A DNA stretch of 28,435 nucleotides from Sphaerochaeta sp. UBA5849 (GCA_002432715.1 DJGJ01000020.1:52282-80716); one strand, 5' to 3'. Shown: positions 15,285 through 23,251, counted from the stretch's first letter. Notes: a model not told the origin generated them from the sequence alone. Numbers and translations: made by a program.

Positions 15285-16223
15285 TTACATCCTGATCTCC
15301 TTTCGCTGGAACAGTACATAGGCCAGTGAGAAGAGAATGATTATTGTGGCAAGGAAAGCGGTCAGATGGGGCCAGATGAGCAGCATGCTCTGAGCAAAGG
15401 GAAGGGCACTACCCATTATGGCTCCCTGAAGCTGGGAGAAGAGTACAACGCCCAGCGACCGGGTTGATGGATTGAGAATCGCGATTGCCGATTCAACGTA
15501 CAATTGATAAGGCGAGACCCTTCCCAGCACAACCTGCAGCTTGGCTGTAGTAAAGCTGTCTCCACCACCCAAGGCATAAGCGAGCAACTGGGCGATCATG
15601 GGCCAGAAAATCATGAAGAAGAGCCACAAGGCAATCGCCAACAACGCTGACACTGCGCTCTGACGGAACATGATTGAAGCGGCCATGCCCACCATATACC
15701 ACAAGAGAGCGTACAGAAGTGTTACTACATAGAAGGCCATTGCCCTGGCGATCTGCTCTCCCGATGGGGGTACACCCAAAAAGAGCATTGCACAGCCGAT
15801 TACCAGCAGCCAGAGTGCAAGGAGCATGACTGCCATGGCACTTACCGCTCCCAACGCCTTGCCGAAGAGCAGGACGTCGCGATAAATGGGTTGGGAAAGA
15901 ATTCTTCCCAGCGTTCTATTCTGGTACTCACTATTGATTGCATCGAAACCTAGAGCAATTCCGGTAAGAGGCACCAAGAAAGAGATGAAGGAAAGAAACG
16001 ATGGAATTGGATCTTGGCTGATCGTAAACAGGTTGAGCAGCATGAAACTGTCTTCCCCCACATAGGTTCGTAGTGTCTGGGCGGCAACATACATGCTTGC
16101 CCCTGCAGTCAGGATAATGAGGAGCATCAGGGCGATCATTCTGATGTTTCCGGCATAATCCTGCATCTCCTTAAGCCAAACCACTTTCAAGCCGGTTAGT
16201 GCAGAACCCTCACGTTTGTTCAT
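15285..16223 (-). CDS. ABC-2-type transporter permease
   Basis: This 312-residue protein begins with a cytoplasmic segment (VVWLKEMQDYAGNIR) and has about six membrane segments, with the family's characteristic NSEYQNRTLGRILSQPIYRD (about 90-109). It forms an efflux-type ABC transporter with the ATPase encoded just upstream, whose gene it overlaps by 14 bases. AAGGAGG lies 6 bases before the ATG. The substrate is unknown. The architecture resembles NosY-like and multidrug or peptide exporters; the NEW3-domain partner suggests a cell-envelope role. Confidence 0.88.
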   Translation of the reverse strand: MNKREGSALTGLKVVWLKEMQDYAGNIRMIALMLLIILTAGASMYVAAQTLRTYVGEDSFMLLNLFTISQDPIPSFLSFISFLVPLTGIALGFDAINSEYQNRTLGRILSQPIYRDVLLFGKALGAVSAMAVMLLALWLLVIGCAMLFLGVPPSGEQIARAMAFYVVTLLYALLWYMVGMAASIMFRQSAVSALLAIALWLFFMIFWPMIAQLLAYALGGGDSFTTAKLQVVLGRVSPYQLYVESAIAILNPSTRSLGVVLFSQLQGAIMGSALPFAQSMLLIWPHLTAFLATIIILFSLAYVLFQRKEIRM

Positions 16224-17163
16224 CGCTTGCCTCCTTGAATGCCAACTGATAGATGTCGTTGAGGCTGTGCTGCTTTAATTCCAGTGCATGTAGATTGCAT
16301 CCGGCACCGATCACCGCCTGTGCGAGGCCGGGTCGGATGTCCTTTTCGGCCTTGATGAGGTAGGTGAGTTCATCTTCTTTTTCTACACTCAATACTCCTT
16401 GCTGGTCACTAAGCAGCGGTACAAGGTCGGCTTGGCCATCGACCTGCATTGTGATCAGCACATCACTGCCGAAGTGTTGTTGTGCAAGCTCAGCAACTGT
16501 TCCGAAGCTAATCAGCTTCCCGCGTGAGAACAGCCCTACGCGGTCGCAGACCGACTGGACCTCGTCCAGCTGGTGGCTTGAGAGGAGGAACGTCATTCCT
16601 TCACTCTCACGCAGGGAAGCGATTAGGGAGAGGAATTCAACAATGCTCTGCGGGTCCAGACCCTGCGTCGGCTCATCGAGTATTGCAATCTTTGGTTGCT
16701 TTACCAAGAGCTCTGCCAACCCAAGCCTTCGCTTCATACCGTGGGAAAAGGTGCGTACCTTATCGTCCATACGGGATGAGAGCCTCATTTTCGCCAAGGA
16801 CGCTGTAATCCGCTGCTTCCTTTGCTCGGCATCCAACCCGAGAAAACGGGCCGTATAGTCGAGGTTCTCATAGGCGGTCATGTATTCATAAAACCCGATG
16901 GTATCGGGCATGTATCCTACCTGCTGCTTTACCGCAAGCGGAGTGCGGAAGGGGTCGTGTCCCAGAATCGATACACTCCCTTCCGTGCTCTCCAACAAGC
17001 CAAGGAGCATCAGGATGGTGGTGGTCTTGCCTGAACCATTCGGACCAAGCAGGCCAAAAATCTCTCCTTCCTGCAAACTGAAAGAGATGTCATCTACTGC
17101 TCGTACACCCTTGCGGTATTGTTTGGTCAGGTGGGAAACGCTTACTACTGTTTCGTTGCCCAT
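16210..17163 (-). CDS. ABC transporter ATP-binding protein (ABC-2 exporter)
   Basis: This 317-residue ATPase has Walker A GPNGSGKTT (about 38-46), the Q-loop in VGYMPDTIGFYEYMTAYENL, signature FSHGMKRRLGLAE (about 139-151), Walker B IAILDEPTQGLDP and the H-loop SSHQLDEV. The C-terminal 90 residues form the extra domain common in ABC-2 exporter ATPases. AGGAGG lies 6 bases before the start. It sits between the NEW3-domain gene, 13 bases upstream, and the permease it energises. Confidence 0.95.
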   Translation of the reverse strand: MGNETVVSVSHLTKQYRKGVRAVDDISFSLQEGEIFGLLGPNGSGKTTTILMLLGLLESTEGSVSILGHDPFRTPLAVKQQVGYMPDTIGFYEYMTAYENLDYTARFLGLDAEQRKQRITASLAKMRLSSRMDDKVRTFSHGMKRRLGLAELLVKQPKIAILDEPTQGLDPQSIVEFLSLIASLRESEGMTFLLSSHQLDEVQSVCDRVGLFSRGKLISFGTVAELAQQHFGSDVLITMQVDGQADLVPLLSDQQGVLSVEKEDELTYLIKAEKDIRPGLAQAVIGAGCNLHALELKQHSLNDIYQLAFKEASDEQT

Positions 17164-17176
17164 TGCTTTCCTCCTG

Positions 17177-18337
17177 TCAACGTCTTCCGAACTTCTTCAC
17201 TGCAAAGACCAGCAGAACCGCTGCAAGTGCGATAATGACGATGGAAACGATGCCCCAGACTGAAGAGGTTCGTACAGTAATCCTGAATTGTTCACTTACG
17301 TTGCCTGCATTCTTGGAGTTGGCTCTGAGCGTGAGGCTGTAGTCACCGTTGAGAGCTTGTGAGGATGGCTTGAGGGTAGCCTTTACGGTAACAGTCTCTC
17401 CCGCCGCCAGCGTTTCAACCACTGCAGGGTTGTAGGAGATGGTCCAGTTGGAAGGTGTATAGCTGGAAAGTTCGATATGCTGGGCGTCTGCTGTTCCGGT
17501 ATTCTTTAGTTCAAGGTCGAGGACCTTCTCCTTACCAGCCACTGCACTGGAACTCAGAAGACCTCCCTGGCCGGAGAGTGAGAGGGTTGCCTGGCCTTGG
17601 ACTTCCAACGTAACCGGGATTGACGCCTCTGCTTTTGAGGATCTGGCTGTGATTGTGATGGGATAGGAACCTTCAGATACACCCGCTGAAGGAGTAACCG
17701 TCACTTGGATCGACCGTGAAGATCCAGCGCCCAAAGAGAGCGTGTTGATGGTCTTTGAACCATATTGTTCCTTGAAAGAGGCATAGAAGCCCTGGGGGAC
17801 TGTAGCGTAGAGATCGATGAGGGTTTCACTGGCGCTGTTGTTCCTTAGAGTCACGTTGAAGGTGAAATCAGATTTCGGATCGCCTTTGATGATGGGAAGC
17901 TCGGTATCCAATGCGAGACGCTGTGGCAGCTGCTTGCCCATGGTTATGGTCAGCGGCAGAGAGTACGTGTCTCCATTCTCACCGGTTGCATGTACGGAGA
18001 AGGTATATACTGCTTCCTGGTTGCCTTCAGAAGGGATGACCCACAGTTGCACGGTGGAAGTACTGTCTGGTTCAGTGAATACTGCGTTAACCAGGCCGCC
18101 ACCACCGACGAATTGGTACTCCCAACCTTCAGGAAGGCCTGTGAGGGAGAGATTCACCCGCTGAGGTGCCAGATTGTAACTCTTGACTCTCAGATCGAAG
18201 GTGATCATATCCGATGAGCTGACATTGAGCGATGGGTAGTTGGTTGCTACCGACAATCCCTGATAGTCGGCGAACAGTGGCAACGTTGCCACAAGAAACA
18301 CAACAAGTACAGATACCAAACGAATGTTCCGTTTCAT
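17177..18337 (-). CDS. NEW3-domain membrane-anchored protein linked to an ABC exporter
   Basis: This 386-residue protein has a signal peptide (about 1-23, ending LPLFA) and several Ig-like beta repeats of the NEW3/COG1470 kind: DLRVKSYNLAPQRVNLSLTGLPEGWEY, FNVTLRNNSASETLIDL and LDLELKNTGTADAQHIELSSYTPSNW. It ends with a C-terminal membrane anchor (about 360-380) and a basic KKFGRR tail. It would be an extracytoplasmic beta-sandwich stalk anchored in the inner membrane, consistent with a partner or adaptor of the ABC-2 exporter that follows. The ATG at 18337 has GGGAGG about 10 bases upstream. The substrate is unknown. Confidence 0.85.
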   Translation of the reverse strand: MKRNIRLVSVLVVFLVATLPLFADYQGLSVATNYPSLNVSSSDMITFDLRVKSYNLAPQRVNLSLTGLPEGWEYQFVGGGGLVNAVFTEPDSTSTVQLWVIPSEGNQEAVYTFSVHATGENGDTYSLPLTITMGKQLPQRLALDTELPIIKGDPKSDFTFNVTLRNNSASETLIDLYATVPQGFYASFKEQYGSKTINTLSLGAGSSRSIQVTVTPSAGVSEGSYPITITARSSKAEASIPVTLEVQGQATLSLSGQGGLLSSSAVAGKEKVLDLELKNTGTADAQHIELSSYTPSNWTISYNPAVVETLAAGETVTVKATLKPSSQALNGDYSLTLRANSKNAGNVSEQFRITVRTSSVWGIVSIVIIALAAVLLVFAVKKFGRR

Positions 18338-18376
18338 GAAGCGTATTCCTCCCAATAGTTTAAAAATCTATAAGGA

Positions 18377-18405
18377 GTAATAAAATCAGAACAGAAAATC
18401 GTCAA
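18377..18405 (-). promoter_or_regulatory. Promoter of the NEW3/ABC exporter operon
   Basis: Read leftward, TTGACG (18405-18400) and TATTAC (18382-18377) are separated by exactly 17 bases, about 40 bases before the NEW3 gene start. It is a strong sigma70-type match. Confidence 0.65.
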
Positions 18406-18658
18406 GTTTTGTGATTCTTCACACTTCTTGACTGGTTCAAGTAGTTTTCAAGAACTTCACAGAACATACAAATATAAAACGCATAGCATGCGAATATTCT
18501 TCATGTATTCTACAAATACAGCAATTACTTAACAATAAAAACAACTATTTGATGATTCATTACCAAATCTCTTCATCGTTCTTGATGATTTTTCATATAA
18601 GTGATTCTTCTGTATCGGTGTGGAGACCTATAGCATCCTGTGATTGGATGCGTGGTCC
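18406..18658. other. AT-rich spacer with small inverted repeats, no gene seen
   Basis: TTCTTGA (18425-18431) and TCAAGAA (18448-18454) form an inverted repeat upstream of the exporter promoter. CGCAT/ATGCG flank AGC near 18480-18492. GCATCC/GGATGC (18633-18651) could form a hairpin after the leftward lipoprotein gene, but without a T-run. Nothing else is recognised. Confidence 0.35.
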
Positions 18659-19112
18659 TTATCGCTCAGGAGACGATGGAAGCTGAAGGTTCATAGTCAC
18701 TCCATCCAGAACATCATGTAAAGTGCCAGGACCAGAATAGTTGACAGTGAGCGTCTCACTTGCATACGAGAACGTTATAGTAACACTAAATGGACCTCTG
18801 AGCGTGCTTTCACCATCAACAGGGTCGTGGTATGTGTAAGTTCCAAACCACTTGTCCATTTTCATAATTGAATTCATCGATATAGCAGAGGTAATCATTA
18901 CCGCCGTCCATACAATGAATATCAATCCAATAATTATCTTCGGATTCATCATACACATAGGCAAAGGAATTGCCTTCATCGTCTTCCCAGTAACTTCCCT
19001 CCTGAACCCAGTCTTGATCAATAACCTCATTGAATCGTGGATCCCCTTCCTCACACCCTACCAACATCACCAAAGCCAGCATCATCAGCACCAGGATTCC
19101 TTTCTTTGCCAT
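18659..19112 (-). pseudogene. Lipoprotein gene with a probable single-base frameshift
   Basis: ATG 19112 with AAGGAG seven bases upstream encodes a lipoprotein signal (lipobox LMLVGC, allowing for MLVGC, at about 16-20) and an acidic, aromatic mature part (FNEVIDQDWVQEGSYWEDDE onward). That frame stops at 18816. From near 18865 another frame gives KWFGTYTYHDPVDGESTLRG and FSVTITFSYASETLTVNYSG up to TAA at 18659, clearly protein-like. Removing one G at AATGGACAAG (about 18862-18858) joins them into one protein of about 150 residues. If the present sequence is right, a 98-residue truncated lipoprotein may still be made. Confidence 0.65.
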
Positions 19113-19203
19113 AGTTGACTCCTTCTTCGAAGTAATGGTTTTATACTCTCAGTATAGGATAGGTTTCTGAAAATACAAGAAGTTGATATTGGAATACAGA
19201 ACA

Positions 19204-19236
19204 AAACCCCTTGGATTGCTCCAAGAGGTTTGTTTT
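19204..19236 (-). terminator. Terminator downstream of copA
   Basis: AAACCC-CTTGGA pairs with TCCAAG-AGGTTT around TTGC. It lies 24 bases after the copA stop. T-rich runs on both sides (TTTTGTT on each strand) allow it to work in both directions. Confidence 0.7.
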
Positions 19237-19259
19237 GTTGAATGTGCTTTTATTCCCTG

Positions 19260-21458
19260 TTACTTGAACCTGTTCAGTCGCAGTGCATTGAGCACTACAC
19301 AGACACTGGACATCGACATGGCGAATGCTGCGAACATCGGACTGAGCTGAGGGCCTCCAAAGAGCGTCAACACACCGGTTGCCAATGGAATGCCCAGAAT
19401 GTTGTAGAAGAACGCCCAGAAGAGGTTCTGATGAATGTTGCGCATCGTCGCCTTGGAAAGCTTGATCGCCTTGATCACGTCAGTGAGGTTGTTGCGCACC
19501 AACACGACATCCGCCGTCTCCCTGGCCACATCGGTCGCACTGCCGACAGCAATGCCGATATCGGCCTTTGCGAGGGCGGGGGCATCGTTGATGCCATCCC
19601 CGACCATGGCCACCATCCCTTGCTTGGCATACGAGGCGATAGCATCTTCCTTCTGGCCGGGCAGCTGGCCTGCAAGATAGGAATCAACACCAGCCTCCTT
19701 TGCAATCGCCTTGGCCGTGCGCTCATTGTCACCGGTAAGCATGACGGTCTTCAACCCAAGCTCCTTGAGTTCTGCAAGCGCTTGTCTTGTCTCCTTGCGA
19801 AGCGTATCGGCAATGGCAATGATCCCAAGGAGCTCTTGGTTTTTTGCCACCAAGAGGGGAGTCTTGCCCTGGTCTGAAAGCTTGGCAAGTTCTTCTCTTC
19901 TCATCTGGCTTATCTGGATGCCATGCTCCTCCATCAGCTCGATATTTCCGATGCGGATTACTTCATCCCCTAGCTTTCCTTGAATGCCGCGTCCGACCAA
20001 AGCCTCAAATCCCTGTACATCAGAGAGTTCAAGTTGCTCTTCCTTTGCCTTTTCCACTACGGCACGGGAGAGGGGGTGCTCGCTTGCCTGCTCTATGCTC
20101 GCAGCGAGTGCAAGAACCTGTTTTGTCTCCTTTGCCAGGATGTCCGTGACTTTGGGCTTGCCCTCGGTAAGGGTGCCGGTCTTATCAAAAATGACGGTTT
20201 GCACCTGCCTCAGCTGCTCAATCGCAGCAGCATGCCGGAACAGGATTCCCAGTCTTGCCCCCTTGCCCGATGAGACCATGATGGCTATCGGAGTTGCCAG
20301 GCCCAAGGAACACGGGCAGGCAATTACCAACACGCTGACGGCTCTCAGGATTGCAATGTCAATTGCAGTCCCTGCAAGAAGCCAGCCAATGAGGGTGAGG
20401 ACTGAAATGCCCATGACGATTGGAACGAATACGCCGGAAATCTTGTCGGCTACCCTGGCAATGGGCGCCTTCGATCCTTGTGCTTGTTGCACCAGCGTGA
20501 TGATGTTCGCAAGCGCAGTATCAGAACCGACTTTGCTTGCACGGTATTGCAGGACACCGGTAGTGTTGAGCGTTGCAGCATAGACCTCGCTGCCAAGGCT
20601 CTTCTCCACCGGAAGACTTTCGCCGGTAAGCAGAGACTCATCGATTGCGGAAAAGCCTGAGAGCACTACTCCGTCGACAGGCAGCTTCTCACCGGGTTTG
20701 ACCATGACAATGTCGTCAACCTGTACGTCGGTTGCATCGATGGTTACCTGCTGGCCGTCACGCAGGACGGTGGCTGTGGCCGGAGCGAGCTCCATGAGCT
20801 TGCGTATAGCCTCACCAGTCTTTCCTTTGCTGCGATGTTCAAGATAGCGGCCAAGCATGACCAACGTGATGATGGTCCCTACACCTTCGAAGTAGAGATG
20901 GTCATGGGCAACCATGTGGTTTCCCCTGAGAATCTCGAAAATGCCCCAAAAGCTGTAGAGAAAACTTGCCGTTGTTCCGATTGCAACCAGGCTGTCCATA
21001 TTGGGCTCACGCTTGACCAAGGTGGAAAAACCCTTGGTGAAAAACGCAGAGCCTGCAATCATGGTTCCCGCAGCAAACACCAACTGCAAGAGCGCATTCG
21101 TCAGATGGGAGAAGGGGAGGGTGAGGCCGAGCATCGGACCCATCGCCAAAACCAACAGGAATACAGTGAGAATTGTGGAAATGATGAGTCTGCGTCCGAG
21201 GTTGACCAAATCCCGCTGCTTTTCCTCCTCTCTTGTCTTCTGGTCGACAGTCTCTACGACCGAGTACCCGATTTTCTGCACGGCCTTCTTGATCCCATCC
21301 AGATCAAGACTGGAGTCGTCAAAAGCAATCGTTGCTGTTTCCGTGGCCAGATTGACCTGGGCTTTCTCAACACCCTCCAGCTTGTTGAGCGTGCGTTCAA
21401 CCGCCGAGGAGCAGGAAGCACAGGTCATGCCACCAATTCCTACTTGTATTTCTTTCAC
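19260..21458 (-). CDS. copA: Cu(I)-exporting P1B-type ATPase
   Basis: This 732-residue copper pump has one N-terminal metal-binding domain with GMTCASC (Cys13, Cys16). Eight membrane segments are expected. The actuator loop carries LLTGES (278-281), the metal-binding CPC is at 381-383 (in CPCSLGLATP), the phosphorylation site is DKTGT (Asp425), the HP motif is His461-Pro462 and the hinge is GDGINDAP (620-627). The last segments contain SMSSVCVVLNAL with the conserved Met/Ser-Ser. This pattern is that of Cu(I) exporters. It starts at GTG (21458), overlapping the copZ stop as GTGA, with GAGGTG inside copZ as binding site, so the two are translationally coupled. Confidence 0.96.
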   Translation of the reverse strand: MKEIQVGIGGMTCASCSSAVERTLNKLEGVEKAQVNLATETATIAFDDSSLDLDGIKKAVQKIGYSVVETVDQKTREEEKQRDLVNLGRRLIISTILTVFLLVLAMGPMLGLTLPFSHLTNALLQLVFAAGTMIAGSAFFTKGFSTLVKREPNMDSLVAIGTTASFLYSFWGIFEILRGNHMVAHDHLYFEGVGTIITLVMLGRYLEHRSKGKTGEAIRKLMELAPATATVLRDGQQVTIDATDVQVDDIVMVKPGEKLPVDGVVLSGFSAIDESLLTGESLPVEKSLGSEVYAATLNTTGVLQYRASKVGSDTALANIITLVQQAQGSKAPIARVADKISGVFVPIVMGISVLTLIGWLLAGTAIDIAILRAVSVLVIACPCSLGLATPIAIMVSSGKGARLGILFRHAAAIEQLRQVQTVIFDKTGTLTEGKPKVTDILAKETKQVLALAASIEQASEHPLSRAVVEKAKEEQLELSDVQGFEALVGRGIQGKLGDEVIRIGNIELMEEHGIQISQMRREELAKLSDQGKTPLLVAKNQELLGIIAIADTLRKETRQALAELKELGLKTVMLTGDNERTAKAIAKEAGVDSYLAGQLPGQKEDAIASYAKQGMVAMVGDGINDAPALAKADIGIAVGSATDVARETADVVLVRNNLTDVIKAIKLSKATMRNIHQNLFWAFFYNILGIPLATGVLTLFGGPQLSPMFAAFAMSMSSVCVVLNALRLNRFK

Positions 21459-21658
21459 GCTTTCACCTCAAAACCAATCTCGGCGATCAAGCGTTTGGCC
21501 TCATCGATTGTCTCCTTGTTTGCATGCTTGATCACAACCTTGCCGCTTTTGGCATCGGCCTTTGCGTCCTTGATATCCTCGATCTGAGTCAGTGCATTCA
21601 CCATCCTGGTCTCGCAACCATTGCAATGCATTCCTTCAGTCATAATTACAGTTTTCAT
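21455..21658 (-). CDS. copZ: Copper chaperone, heavy-metal-associated domain
   Basis: This 67-residue single HMA domain has the metal site MHCNGC (Cys12, Cys15). CopZ chaperones carry Cu(I) to CopA and to CsoR. It is joined to copA by an overlapping GTGA. AAGGAG lies about 10 bases before the ATG. No site matching the two CsoR boxes nearby is found immediately upstream; only a looser TCCCT-N6-AGGGA palindrome at 21676-21691 lies in the leader. Confidence 0.92.
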   Translation of the reverse strand: MKTVIMTEGMHCNGCETRMVNALTQIEDIKDAKADAKSGKVVIKHANKETIDEAKRLIAEIGFEVKA

Positions 21659-21710
21659 GGTATTGCTTCTCCTTATCCCTCTTGGAAGGGAAATTTTTCA
21701 TATATTCCTC

Positions 21711-21739
21711 TAGACAGAGCTACATTTTTCAGCTACTAT
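21711..21739 (+). promoter_or_regulatory. Promoter of the tRNA-Val gene
   Basis: TAGACA (21711-21716) and TACTAT (21734-21739) have a 17-base spacer and predict a start about a dozen bases before the tRNA. Confidence 0.6.
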
Positions 21740-21758
21740 CGCTCATGTACTCAACAGC

Positions 21759-21830
21759 GGGCGGTTAACTCAGCGGGAGAGTGCCACGTTGACATCGTGG
21801 AAGTCGCCAGTTCAATCCTGGCATCGCCCA
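21759..21830 (+). tRNA. tRNA-Val (anticodon GAC)
   Basis: A complete 72-base cloverleaf is visible. Acceptor arm GGGCGGT pairs with ATCGCCC (one G-T), discriminator A, and no encoded CCA. The D stem is ACTC/GAGT. The anticodon stem CCACG/CGTGG encloses TTGACAT, anticodon GAC. The T arm is GCCAG-TTCAATC-CTGGC. It has its own promoter and terminator and lies between csoR and copZ on the opposite strand. Confidence 0.95.
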
Positions 21831-21834
21831 TCAG

Positions 21835-21863
21835 CAAGCAGCCAAATCGGTTGCTTGTTTTTT
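21835..21863 (+). terminator. Rho-independent terminator of the tRNA gene
   Basis: CAAGCAGCC pairs with GGTTGCTTG (one G-T) around AAATC, followed by six T. Its T-run overlaps the stop codon of the convergent csoR gene. Confidence 0.85.
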
Positions 21864-22137
21864 ATCTGCGGAAGCTCGACATTACATCCATCAGCTCCTT
21901 GATCTTCCCATCCCGCTCGGCCTCATCATTGCTGCGCATGGCATCAACAACACACGTATTGAGATGGTTCTCCATCACCAAATCTTCCACCTTCTTCAAG
22001 GCAGAAATCACAGCGGACAGTTGCAAGAGGATGTCGACACAATATCGGTCCTGTTGCACCATATTCCGAATTCCCTTCACCTGGCCCTCGATCCTGGCAA
22101 GCCTGGGATCGATCTTTTCTTTGGTCTCAGTTCTCAT
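21862..22137 (-). CDS. csoR: Copper-sensing repressor CsoR
   Basis: This 91-residue all-helical repressor of the CsoR/DUF156 family starts with the usual RLARIEGQVKGIRNMV. The Cu(I) triad is present: Cys33 (RYCVDIL), His58 and Cys62 (NHLNTC). Cu(I) binding releases DNA and allows export genes to be made. The start codon has no Shine-Dalgarno sequence and lies about 6 bases after a perfect -10 box, so the mRNA is probably leaderless. Its own operator lies in its promoter. copZ-copA lie downstream on the same strand, across the antisense tRNA gene. Confidence 0.95.
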   Translation of the reverse strand: MRTETKEKIDPRLARIEGQVKGIRNMVQQDRYCVDILLQLSAVISALKKVEDLVMENHLNTCVVDAMRSNDEAERDGKIKELMDVMSSFRR

Positions 22138-22143
22138 ATTTTT

Positions 22144-22172
22144 AATATATACCCCCGTAGGGTATTAGTCAA
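22144..22172 (-). promoter_or_regulatory. csoR promoter with CsoR operator in the spacer
   Basis: Read leftward, TTGACT (22172-22167) and TATATT (22149-22144) are 17 bases apart. The palindrome ATACCC-N5-GGGTAT (22149-22165) occupies nearly the entire spacer, so a bound repressor would block both promoter elements. This G/C-tract palindrome is the known form of CsoR sites. Confidence 0.8.
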
Positions 22173-22242
22173 GACGGGTGGATGCAATGGATATCGTGCT
22201 TTGATTCATAAAAAATCAGGATTATCTCTCTCTCAAATATAT

Positions 22243-22259
22243 ATACCCCACAAGGGTAT
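22243..22259. promoter_or_regulatory. Second CsoR-type operator
   Basis: ATACCC and GGGTAT flank CACAA: arms and spacing are identical to those at the csoR promoter, and only the 5-base centre differs. It lies five bases before the ATG of the broken thioredoxin-like gene and about 80 bases from the csoR operator. No strong promoter is recognised around it in either direction. Confidence 0.7.
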
Positions 22260-22263
22260 TGCT

Positions 22264-22637
22264 ATGGAAACTCTTGTTTTCTTTCAGGTTGCACTACCGC
22301 TGCCGACTACATCCTGCTCTAGTATGCAGCCGATTGGTGTCCGTACTGCATCGAGTATGCCGATCAGCTCAAGCACATGTACGGCTCTTCAACAGAGCTG
22401 CTATTTGCAGGGCACATCAACGACATGTCAAACGACGATCTGCTCGCTTTCCTCGACCAGGCCGGCTTCCTGTTGGTTGATAGAAAGGAGAATATCCTCG
22501 CCTCATCGAACGGAGAGACGAAGGACGACTATGTCCGTGACAGGCCGTTGCATCATGTGCAAAGCCTGCTCTCCTATGCAAAAAGGAACAACCTAACGCT
22601 TGGTGTTCTCCTGACCACCGCGCAATACCCACAGTGA
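22264..22637 (+). pseudogene. Broken thioredoxin-like lipoprotein gene
   Basis: ATG 22264 begins METLVFF. A second frame then gives a lipobox-like LSGC-TTAADYILL, a TAG (near 22320), and then YAADWCPYCIEYADQLKHMY and a 100-residue thioredoxin-like remainder ending at TGA 22637. The WCPYC redox motif is intact. The gene seems to have lost most of its signal-peptide core with a frame change, and has a nonsense codon where the motif's leading strand should be. An ATG at 22377 could start only a fragment lacking the CPYC site. A CsoR box just upstream implies that it was a copper-inducible exported redox protein. Confidence 0.65.
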
Positions 22638-22763
22638 AGGCAGAAAAGTTCGAGAAAGAGGATTGAGTGTTTTTGCTAATCAGGAATTGTTTCCAATTGT
22701 GTCCTATGGATAATACATAACTACTTTAAGTATCAGAAAATATCCTTGTCATAGACTTGTGTG

Positions 22764-22793
22764 TTGCTCCTTTGTTGGGTATTCTCTTTATAA
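22764..22793 (+). promoter_or_regulatory. Candidate promoter of the DUF1508 gene
   Basis: TTGCTC (22764-22769) and TTATAA (22788-22793) have an 18-base spacer, about 20 bases before the ATG. An alternative pair is TTGTTT with TAATAC around 22688-22716. Either is tentative. Confidence 0.35.
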
Positions 22794-22813
22794 GTAGACA
22801 CAAGGAGACAACT

Positions 22814-23200
22814 ATGCCAGGGAAATTTGTAATCACCAAAACACCGAAAGGCTTCTATCGTTTCAGTTTGCTGGCTGCGAACTATCAGACTGTACTTACC
22901 AGTAAGAATTACTCATCGCTTGCCACCTGCCGCGATGGAGTGGAGACCATCAAGAAGAATGCACAGGCACCGGTGGAAGATCAAACACTGAAGAATCCCG
23001 AGGTTTTGAAATACCCCAAGTATGAGGTGTACCTCGACAATGCAGGCAAGTACCGCTTCCGCCTGCTTGCTTCGAACGGCCTGAACATCGCCATGGCCGA
23101 GGATGGCTATGCCTCCAAAAGCGGATGCCTCAACGGCGTCGAGGCCATCAGCCGGGCATCTCTTGATGCAACTGTGGATGAGAGTGCCCTGGAGCAATAA
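22814..23200 (+). CDS. YegP-like protein with two DUF1508 repeats
   Basis: This 128-residue protein is made of two copies of the roughly 48-residue DUF1508 module. Repeat 1 is about 3-50 (GKFVITKTPKGFYRFSLLA, ending GVETIKKNA); repeat 2 is about 66-115 (YEVYLDNAGKYRFRLLASNG, ending GVEAISRAS). Repeats share the F/YRFxLLAxN core. The family is common in bacteria and without firm function; small soluble stress-linked proteins such as E. coli YegP belong to it. AAGGAG 6 bases upstream fixes the start at 22814; an upstream in-frame TTG or GTG would add unrelated residues. Confidence 0.9.
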   Translation: MPGKFVITKTPKGFYRFSLLAANYQTVLTSKNYSSLATCRDGVETIKKNAQAPVEDQTLKNPEVLKYPKYEVYLDNAGKYRFRLLASNGLNIAMAEDGYASKSGCLNGVEAISRASLDATVDESALEQ

Positions 23201-23222
23201 ACACTTTCAATGATTCGAGAAG

Positions 23223-23251
23223 CCCGCCTTTTCTCTTGGGCGGATGTTTTT
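23223..23251 (+). terminator. Probable terminator between the DUF1508 and apbE genes
   Basis: CCGCC (23224-23228) pairs with GGCGG (23239-23243), followed by ATG and TTTTT. The in-frame ATG at 23244 lies within this structure, which argues against its use as the apbE start. Confidence 0.5.

Noticed and set aside
20835..21587. Rightward open frame opposite copA and copZ
   Set aside because: It lies antisense to motifs of a certain Cu-ATPase and its chaperone; composition reflects the complementary strand.
22318..22325. The TAG before WCPYC as a recoded codon
   Set aside because: TAG is not a selenocysteine codon, no pyrrolysine context is seen, and the same gene also has a frame change near its start, so decay is simpler.
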